Source: Dioszegia crocea (taxonomy: Eukaryota; Basidiomycota; Tremellomycetes; Tremellales; Bulleribasidiaceae). Taken from it: a DNA stretch of 64,000 nucleotides. Positions 55,432 to 64,000 of the stretch are shown piece after piece. Positions within the stretch are counted from its first letter, which is position 1. Each line of letters begins with the position of its first letter. The stretch is from contig BCKK01000007.1 of NCBI GenBank assembly GCA_001600615.1, forward strand, positions 1,421,494-1,485,493, read 5' to 3'. The notes beneath the pieces were generated by a model. The model did no database searches. It was not told the DNA's origin and worked only from the letters and a program-made list of their open reading frames with translations. The translations under genes and the position numbers were made by a program.

Positions 55432-56292
55432 CTATCCTCTCGCTGTTGCCACCGTCGCCTTCATAGCGTTCTGCAGCGCCCTAACATCCGATCCCAGCCC
55501 AATCAGCTTCCAGTCCTCCTTCAACAACTTGGCATGATCTCCACCCTTCGCTAGAATCCCCACATGCTTCCCGTGCTTGATACCCGCCTGACGGACCGTC
55601 TCCAGCGCAGCAAGGAACTCCGGCTCATCCCACCTCGCCGGTACATAGCCCAACAATGACAGAGCCAAGTCATTGGGGCCAATGAACAGAGCGTCGACAC
55701 CGGGGATAGCGGCAATGGCCTCGGCGTTGGCGACGGCTTGGGGAGTTTCAATCTGGACGATGGTGAGGATGGTGTCATTTCCGACTTTGACGTAGTCGGC
55801 GAGGGAGATGCCGTGGGCCATGGCGCAGAAAGAGGATCCCTGACCACGGACACCCATAGGAGGGAACTTGGACCATCGGACGGCTTGAGCAGCCTCCTCT
55901 GGAGTGTTGACCATGGGTATCATGATGCCGCTGGAAATCAGCAAACGCAGAAATGTCTTCTCACTGAGCACCGCAATCCAGAGCTCGCTTGATTAGGCCA
56001 TAGTCGTTGGCGCGTATGCGGATGATAGGAGATACACCCTCGGACGCAACGACATTGACGGTGTCGTGCATGTCCCGGTCATCGTGATTGCCGTGCTCGC
56101 AGTCAATGATCACGTACTAGAGTCAGCTCGGAAGGATTTTTGACTCACGTCCCAGCCACAAGATGCGACAACACGAGCTGTCCAAGAGGATGCCAATGAG
56201 GAGAAGCAGCCAAACATGGGCTGGCCAGCTTCGAGGCCGTTACGCAGGCGATGGCGAGGGATGGACATGATTTGCTTCTGGGTGCTGGACAT
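55432..56292 (-). CDS. HpcH/HpaI family aldolase
   Basis: Three exons (56292-56149, 56116-55965, 55930-55432) give 264 residues, typical of class II pyruvate aldolases such as HpaI and 2-keto-3-deoxy-L-rhamnonate aldolase. They cleave 2-keto-3-deoxy acids to pyruvate and an aldehyde with a divalent metal. Signatures: FGCFSSLASSWTARVVASCG, VIIDCEHGNHDD (catalytic-site His), PIIRIRANDYGLIKRALDCG, IMIPMVNTPEEAAQAV, IVQIETPQAVANAEAI with the metal-binding Glu, and DALFIGPNDLALSLL with the metal-binding Asp. The second donor must be CA|GTGAGA at 55964 to give CGAHGIMIPMV; a donor seven bases earlier would delete the conserved Gly-Ala-His. There is no organelle signal, so it should be cytosolic. 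It is tandem with the lactonase-like and dehydrogenase genes. Confidence 0.93.
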
Positions 56293-59200
56293 GTTGATTT
56301 GGTGGATGTTGACTTGGTTGATGTTGAGAGTAGAAGTGAAGAGAGCCCATCTTGCCTTGGAGTATATGGAGGTCAAGAATAGATGGACAGTCAGAGTATA
56401 GTGCGTCGGAGAGACTCCGCTGGGTGAGATGGGTGTCGGTGTCGGCCCGAGCACTGGATAAACCCATGTACGTAATTCGGCTAAATCGCTCACACGTTTT
56501 CGGCGCACGCCTATCACTAGGCGATATCTAGCTATGCTCGCAGACCCACCAGTATATCCATGACCATTCAAATCTCCCCCTATACTCAGAATTGTCCAGT
56601 CAGCAAAATTTCATTTGAAGCGGATGGTGTACGACTGGATGAGTGCATAGTTTCCTGAGAGGAATGGAAAGTCTAATACTCGGGCAGATCGCAAAGCCAG
56701 TAGCTTCTCAAGACATCTCTGAGCATCGACTGACCCCATGGTGACATTTACTAAATATGATCCAGATATCTCACCCTCTACTGACACTAGAACCTGGTCA
56801 TGAGATGTGAGTGAGCTTGTGCTGCTGAAAGTACCGCTTCGAGTCGGGCGGCCGGAGCAAAGTCTCGGCTGGACCAGCTAGGATAGGCATGAATGATGAC
56901 ACAGCTGCGTTTCCCCGATGTAGAGAGCTACTTCTCGCCTCAACGGATCATGATCTACTGATTTTGTTGTGTCTGTTGGCCAAACTCTGACAGTGCCAGA
57001 ACTGGCATTTGCTGCTCTGATTTTGCTGATCTCTGCTTCTATACGTTTCGTCTCACAATATCAACATTAAGGGCATATCATATTACCTTGCTGCGGTTTC
57101 AACTCTTCCGTGGCGGTCAGACTCAGGCTGTGCTGATGGATACGAGCCGAACGCCTCATCAGCTCCATCACGAAAGGGCAAGTGGTTCCTCTATCGCCGA
57201 TCTTCACGCATGGTCTTCCAAGATTCACCTTACGAGCGTAGAACAGTGAGTCGACAAACCTTCCTTGACATTAAGTATCGTATCACGCGCTTACTCGCCG
57301 CTCAAAAGCATCTCTGTCACGGACCATTCCAACCTGGGCTTAAGCAAAGCAGATCTCTCACAAACCAATCCCGGAGGATGAGGCTGACGATTGAGATTCA
57401 CGCGAGACCCCTCTCCAGTCTTTGGTCCACTGGTAAGTATGACAAAGATTCAAGCACCTCACATGCAGCGAGGTACATTAGCTACTGATGATGAGCCAGG
57501 AAATTCTACCTTCCAACATGGGTAGGAAGCTATTTTTGCAATTGTAAAGAGCGGAACGACCGGTAACCATCATTGTGCGCGGGCTATTCTGAAAGATGTA
57601 CAGTCCCGCATTGCGACCCTTACTTAATGTGCAGTATAATAATCCGCAAAGGAGCAACGTAGACTGAGTACTTCAAAGACCAGGTCACCCTCTTCTATGC
57701 ATCTTCCCTCTCTGCTCGAGTCTACTGAGCGTACCTTTCCAATGCCAACGTCTCTACCTCACGCAGCTTCAGCGCATTTTTCACTTGCCTTTTGAAGGAG
57801 CGATCTTCAGGTCGTCAGTCGATGTGCCTAATGATAGATGATAGCTTACCCAGCTGTCTTTGCACCAACACCGATCGAATATAATGTAGGAGAAGCCGTG
57901 AACAGGACAATCGAGGTCGGTCTAATCCATTGGCGTCGAGAATGATAGCCAAGGAAAATGTAGGGCAGCGAGACCTTCATGGGGATGGGACGAGAAGGCT
58001 TACCTGAAGACATCTCTGTACCACCGAGATACCCCTATCCCGCAGGGAGAGGGATAAGAAGTGATCCGCAAACACTAAATTATCAGTACAACCACTCCGC
58101 GCGTCCTATAGCGAACACAAACTCACATTTCCGCAGCTCCAGCATTGAACAGTCCTCTTTCCGTCGGGCCAGACACCCAGCGATGAACACCTTATTTTAC
58201 ATGCGCGCAGCAGAGTAATTCCGTCTAAGACTAGAGTGGCATGCACTGAGTTGGTACTGGCACTTGTCAGATGTGCAACGGCTTGTTGATCAACAGACTC
58301 ACTAATCATCTCATCCCCAATCGATCAGATCCAGCCCGAGTCACAGAAGCTCGATAGACATAACAAGTCCGGCCCACAGGCGAATCTCTTCCTCGCAGTA
58401 GTACACACGTCGGCGTCCTAGCAGAGTAAGCTGAGTTCATAGTCCGATTTCGCTCAACAGGGGTAAAGGAAACCCCCATCAAGTAGACGATCGAGGTATG
58501 AAGGTGAGGAGCTTGATGAGAGGGTAGGATGGGAACGAAAGACTTACGTTTATACCAGTCTCTCACTCGAACAACTCCTGGTCCTACTCATCAAGGGCTC
58601 CCTCGGCCTCCCGCCGATCCCTCATGCTCTATCCGCCCTCTGACCGCCACATCGCCTCATCCGATATTGTTTGCGTGGATTTTAAGTGTACGCTGCGCGT
58701 AGTGGATGGGGACTGAGGTGATGAGAGGAGGAGGTTAAGACTAGAATGTTAGCCCAGAGGAGATTAATTCCAAACTTGTAAGCTTTCAACTCTGTTCTCT
58801 TTACCATCTGATTCGACCACTGCCAAGTCCCTCCAGTTCCAAGCGTTCCACCATCCTGCACCAAGGGTCCAGTCGGGATAAAGCGGCAATGAAGGGTAGA
58901 GCTGACAGACTGCCGAGGAGACTAGGCAGTGCTCGCCAGTGGTGGTACTTCGGTGAGAGAGGGAATGGGCGCTGGACTGGTCGGAGCGGAATCGGGTGCA
59001 GGACGGTGAAAGCTGTAATGTGATTGGGATAGGAGGGTATCGTTGGATACATCCGGGATTGGTGTGGAAAGAGTCGAAGGGGTTTAGGGACTGGAGGTGC
59101 GAGATGACAAGAGGAGTAATGGGAAGGCGTATCATTAAGCGATGGGCCGTTGAGACGAGTGGGTGCTGTAAGGAAGGTCAAAGGTCGACCTTGACAATCT

Positions 59201-60828
59201 ATGAACAGGCATTGAAGCAGAAGCTGTAGGATCAGCTAGGCCTCCTCAAAGCGCAAAGATCAAAAGCCAGAACAAGCCACAGAGGAGCATTTGCCAGGGT
59301 GCGCAACTAGTCATGAATGAAAAACTTACCCATGGCGAGTCCCTCGCAATCCTCCATTCCCGCTCCATTCTTCCCTGCCGACAGATTGTAAAGCTGCTAC
59401 GCGCCTGATCGACATGAGACGCATGGCCAAAGTAGAAGAGAGGGAGCTGTTGAGGGAGGCGAGGGTATGTGAGGAGTGACTGCCGATGGAGAACATGTAG
59501 ATGTGGATGAATTGACTTTAAGATCAGCAAAAGTCCTGAATCTTTGAATCAGAGCTGCTGATCAAGCCAGAGCTAAGCCTCACCAAGTGCAAGCCAGCCT
59601 TCCAGATCACCCTCAATCTGAGATCAGGTTTGTTCCAATTAGTTGTCCAAAACTTTTTAGACGGCCCATTCGATAATCTCTGCGGTTTCGATCAGCGAGT
59701 AGCCTGTACAGAAGTAAACATGACCCACTGTTGTTGAGCATGAGGGAAGTCTCCAGATCCTCAGATGCTAGGCGCGCCAACTCCTCCTCCTACTCCTGAT
59801 ATGCCATCCTTGAAAGAGCAATGCGCTTCATCCCTCATTCCACCTCAAAAGCTTCACAGTCTGGACGTCTGGACCGCAGACTGGGTGCCGGGATGTCGAG
59901 TATATCGGGCGTACAGTCTCTCACTTGCCGATAGCCTTTCGGAAGGACAGCGTGATTGGGCGGAAGCGCCAGGGGATTCAGTGGATTGGAAGATGGGGAA
60001 TCAGACGAGATGAAAATTGCGGTCAGATGTGAGTCGAGTTGACTTTGATCTCCTAAGGGACTATAATTCTCCTGATCTTGGCGGGGATCTCAGACATCTC
60101 GGAGGATCACGACAGCCCTCAGAGCTGAACACCAGAAGGTGACGCTGATGTCAGCTGCACTGGCAGGTGTACTATACAGAGGGTGATCATAGTGCCCGAA
60201 TTGATCGCAATGTCAACCGGAATCTAATAGAGGCACACCCAGTCATATCCCAGAGTACTGAGAGTAGACAAGGAGTTAGCTTGTATGATCTGAGGACCCT
60301 CAACATTGCGGTCGCAAGCAATGGCATAGAGTAGCTCCATAAGTTCTGCATATTCTGCATACGACCGGTTGCCGATAGCCCCAGCACTATACAATTGCGA
60401 GGCGAGCTGAATTTACAAAAACAGATATGAATGATCCCGTATTCGTACACAAGTCGACGTTCACTCCAGCGGTGGGTCTGCCAAGGTCTGACATGCTCCT
60501 CCTCATTGCTGCCCGCAATGCTCTTACAGCCGCTGCTGTGAGGTATGCATATCATCGGATGCGGGGGTTGCGGGGGGTGGCGTCGGGGTTGGGGAATCGG
60601 GTCCGGGGAAACTGGAGAAATGCGGGGAAGAAACTGCCGTAAGGTCGGGCTAAAAATAGATGCACGGCAAAATTGACCAAGAATGGGCGCGGAGGCCATC
60701 CCTATGCTTGCGGAGTGAACACCGACGAGCATACTGAGCATCTTGCTGACTTTGAATCCAGCATATATAGCAGCGCATCCGAGACTAATGATCTACTTAC
60801 CCCACTTACCTTCTAAAAGCCAGCCACC
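56293..60828. other. gene-poor region, about 4.5 kb
   Basis: No protein that I recognise is encoded here. Frames of 60-185 codons occur on both strands (for example around 57210-57488, 58764-59135 and 59765-60013), but none has a conserved motif or a consistent chain of introns. The frame at 59765-60013 (82 residues, MLGAPTPPPTPDMPSLKEQC) and the one at 59246-59530 are the least unlikely. The first 300 bp are the promoter of the aldolase gene and the last few hundred that of the transporter. I saw no tRNA or rRNA. Confidence 0.4.
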
Positions 60829-62628
60829 ATGTCCGCCACCCAACAGAATGGCACCGTCGGCATCATCGAGAAGAGCATCGCTGAACACCTCGATGAGGGC
60901 AAGTTCCCCCTCACTGATGACAACGAGGTTCGAGAGTTTGAACCCAAGTTCATGCGCAGGACTCAGCTCAAGGTAAGATCGTGGTAGAGCGTGAGCTGAT
61001 ATCAGCTCGACCTTCTCTTATTGCCGATTTTGACACTCGTCTACATGTGCTCTTCGCTCGACAAGTCCAACCTCGGTAACGCGAAGACGCTCGGTATGGT
61101 GGATGACATCGGAGGAGATCCATCCGGCGACACATACGCTCTGCTTAACGCATTCTACTTCATCTCTTACGCCCCATTCAGTGAGTAGCTTGAGTTTTCC
61201 CAGCTGACAAGCAGTGGTTCCTTTCGCCCTTCTCGCCAAACGCACCCGGATGGCCAAGGTCTTGTCTGTATGTGCTTGCTGCTGGGGCATCGCCGCTACC
61301 TGCTTTGCCGCGGTTCAGACCTTCGGCGGAGCATTTGCTTGTCGTTTCTTGATCGGTCTTGGGGGTGAGCATCTGCTAGGGTTTTGCTGACAATGTAGAG
61401 GCGGGTTACGCACCTCTCATCCAGGTTTACCTATCTCGTTTCTATACTCGTCAGCAACTCGGTGTCCGTGTCGCTTTCTGGCTCGCCATGGCTCCTATGG
61501 GGTGAGTGATATGTCTGACCAAGCTGACCCGCAGTGGCTTCATTAACGGTATCCTTGCCTACGCAGTCTCCTTCGTCCACAGCAACCTCGAATCATGGCG
61601 CGTACTCTTCCTCCTTGAGGGTGGCCTTACACTATTCATCGGCATCATCGCTGTCATCGTTTTGCCCGAGGATATTCCTACTTGCAGATGGTTGAATCAA
61701 GATGAGAGGGATTACCGTAAGTGTGGGACCTACTATCCCGTTTTGACATCCACTGACATCCAGTCATGTACATCCGCGCATGCGATTACGCTCCCGAGGG
61801 TCGCGAGATCAACTGGAAGCATGCTCGAGGTGTCTTTACCCGTTGGCAGCAGATCTTGCGTAAGTCTTTCACTGGGAATTGGGCTAATCTTTCAGCTGTG
61901 CTCCAAAACATCTGCCAACAGATCACCGGCGCCGCTCTCTCTGCCTTCCTCCCCACCTTCACCAGCGAGAACGGCTTCAAAGGAGCAACCGCCCAAATCG
62001 CCACCCTTGCCCCGTATGGCTCCGCTGCCGTCTGCATGGTCTTGGCCTCTTGGATATCCGATCGCTACCGCAACCGTGGTTGGCCATCCCAATTTGGTTG
62101 GTGGATGATGGTTCTTGCCTTTGGAATCTACCTCGGCGTCCCCAACACCAACCATGCTGCCAGGTTTGCAGCCTTGATTCTGGCTGAGGTCGGTCATTAC
62201 AGTAAGTCGGCTTCTCATTCACTCTAGAGCAAGCTGACAAGTAGTTTGTACACCCTTGATCGTTACCTGGCAAGCCAACAACGCTGGAAATGAGTCTCGT
62301 CGTGCCGTTGCCGTTCCATTCGCCGTCGCTTGTGCTCAAGCCGTTGCGTGAGTTCATTTCGCTTCTGTCTGTACACTAGCTCATGTCTTGCAGAGCTGGC
62401 TCAGGGTACCTCTTCCCCGCTAAAGATTCACCCAAGTACACCATGGGTTCATCAGTCTGCCTCTCTCTCTCAATTGGCGGGTCAATCTTCACTTTCATTT
62501 ATCAGCTTCTCATCTGGCGCGAGAACAAGCGAAGGGATGCGGATGAGGGTGGGCCCCCCGCTAAGGACTTCCGGCCCGACACCGCGACTTACGCCGATGA
62601 CGCTCCTGGCTTCAGGTATCTTAGTTAG
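60829..62628 (+). CDS. MFS transporter, anion:cation symporter (Dal5) type, second copy
   Basis: A multi-exon gene starting MSATQQNGTVGIIEKSIAE with a CCACC start context and ending APGFRYLS. ACS marks: LVYMCSSLDKSNLGNAKTLG (the D-x-S-N-x-G-N-A-K motif of helix 1-2), ISYAPFMVPFALLAKR, GAFACRFLIGLGEAGYAPLI, QVYLSRFYTRQQLGVRVAFW, LPEDIPTCRWLN, WISDRYRNRGWPSQFGWW and TWQANNAGNESRRAVAVPFA. Twelve helices are expected. The family carries carboxylates and vitamins. It is only distantly like the transporter at 45393-47446; the two flank the dehydrogenase/lactonase/aldolase group. The intron between FLIGLG and AGYAPLI is one of several with a gctgac branch. Confidence 0.92.
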
Positions 62629-64000
62629 TTCTGGGAAATCTCTGTATTGTATAAAGAGGAAAGTATGCAATGGTACTCGTCAGCGTGGCCATGGCTTCCG
62701 CTTCTCCGTGTATTGATTTGGTTTTAGCCGCGAGCAAATGCTGGATGAGAATTGATGCATTCATGAGTGCCGACTCGTAATCTGCTTTTCATCAATTGAT
62801 TTTGCTGTGTCCAGTCTCATCTATCCTTCCTTGAATCTTCCACACAACGTTCCACAGCTGGTGAACTGAAGACGCCTTCTCAGCAGCTGATACTCTCCTG
62901 CCTCAGACAGGATCAATCAACACTACACCTACATCAGCCGTGACAGACCTGGCTACGCTCATCGCAATCTCCGACATTCCCCGCGCGGTATTCCTCTCAA
63001 AGCTAGCGGGAGGACTTTATACAAAATCACTCGGCGGCAGATACTGGACGCGAAGAGATCACGCTCATCGAAGGAGGCTTCAGGAGGAGGTACGGCCGTC
63101 TGGAGCCTTGAGAGACGAGCAGGTTTTAAGCAGAGACGATTCGATGGGGAAAGGGAGCTAGATAGACTGTGAGTTCTACCTGATTGCTTCTGAGGCCAGG
63201 ATTGACTGCCGTAGAATCACCTTAACACGCATCACTCTCACAGTCAACAATCACGCCTTCAGACGAGACCTGCATCTCTAGCCGGACCCCTTCAATCCGG
63301 AACTCGGTCGGAGCGAGCACGAGCGACAATTCATTCTCAGGCGGACAGACTGCTCGTACGGCGATTACAACTCGATATGGCGTATATGAGCGACGGATCT
63401 AGACACACCTGCTGCTACCTCAAATGAGTTACTCGATGATTCTGTTCATCCCAGGAGGAGCTGATTGATTTAGCCTGGGAATTTATACGATCCAACATTA
63501 CCGCACCGAAAACAGAACACCCTTCATCCATTCGCTCTTCTCTTCTCAACCTCAACTTGTTGCAATATCTGGAAAGAAAGCTGGGCGTTACTATGGATAG
63601 TTCCGGCAGTTACTGTGCAACAGAGGAGGACGTTTGGGCATATTGAAAGCTTTTACAAACGGTCAATTGTCTGCAAATTGTTATCCGCCTATACCTGATA
63701 ATGCGAAGAAACTACTGCCATCCTATTTCACTATAGCGATCAATCCGGTATTATCTCACATGCTCAGTTGAGGAGAGTTGACACGGTATGCAGCGACTGT
63801 GGTACCGCCGCAAGGGAAACTTTGGCTTTAGCGTAGTGGCGTATTGTCTGAAAGACGTTATGAAGACGTTATTATCCTGAGTGGGAGAAGATCCAGGGCA
63901 GCCTTGGCACCAGGTAAGTAGGCTGCTATGCGATCGAGTTGATCCAGGATTCCACGCTGATGGTTTAAGGATTTAGGTCTAACCGATATCGCGGATTTGG
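62629..64000. other. right edge, no gene seen
   Basis: About 1.4 kb after the transporter stop. A frame at 62940-63161 (73 codons) is Arg-rich in its second half and has no recognised motif. No RNA gene was found. Confidence 0.4.

Noticed and set aside
59765..60013. 82-codon frame MLGAPTPPPTPDMPSLK as a small gene
   Set aside because: It starts with a good ATG but has no conserved feature, no intron support and no clear context. Left as undecided and not annotated as a gene.
1..64000. CRISPR arrays, rRNA genes, transposable elements with terminal repeats
   Set aside because: No regular spacer array, rRNA core sequence, reverse transcriptase, integrase or transposase motif, or long terminal repeat pair was seen. 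A CRISPR array is not expected in a fungus.

Overview
The window is nuclear DNA of a fungus. Nearly every gene is split by short introns (about 45-80 bp) with GTRNGT donors, a CTNAY branch site (usually gctgac or gctgat) and TAG/CAG acceptors. Together with the protein repertoire and moderately high GC this suggests a basidiomycete yeast of the Tremellomycetes type; the species cannot be named from the sequence. All gene models below were spliced by eye, and most were checked for phase across each junction.

Layout. 0-12.2 kb: a broken fragment of mitochondrial elongation factor G1, a small secreted cysteine-rich protein, a coiled-coil protein, a mucin-like single-pass membrane protein, inorganic pyrophosphatase, Swi5 and a 2EXR/F-box-like protein. 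12.7-27.6 kb (cluster 1): an intracellular GH42/DUF5597-type glycosidase, a sugar-porter MFS transporter, a Zn2Cys6 regulator, a D-2-hydroxyacid dehydrogenase, a DUF1479 putative dioxygenase, a class II aldolase and a second sugar-porter MFS transporter. 27.8-44.0 kb: housekeeping block with tRNA-Ala, XPT1-like phosphoribosyltransferase, FIP1, a 2EXR protein, mitoferrin (MRS3/4), FIS1, FMC1 and PHO81. 45.4-62.6 kb (cluster 2): an ACS/DAL5-type transporter, a disordered protein, a second Zn2Cys6 regulator, a second 2-hydroxyacid dehydrogenase, an SMP-30/gluconolactonase-like protein, an HpcH/HpaI aldolase, about 4.5 kb with no recognised gene, and a second ACS/DAL5-type transporter.

The main observation is that the window holds two separate catabolic neighbourhoods with the same logic: transporter, Zn2Cys6 activator, D-2-hydroxyacid dehydrogenase and a C-C lyase. 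The lyase is a class II aldolase in one and an HpcH/HpaI aldolase in the other. In cluster 1 the three divergent intergenic regions share an 11-bp element, GAAAGTCGCCG and close variants. It is present three times between the aldolase and the MFS gene, once between the dehydrogenase and DUF1479, and once plus a shortened copy between the glycosidase and the MFS gene. No other upstream region in the window was seen to carry it. This makes cluster 1 a good candidate for a co-regulated, possibly undescribed sugar or sugar-acid utilisation pathway. The substrates of both clusters are unknown.
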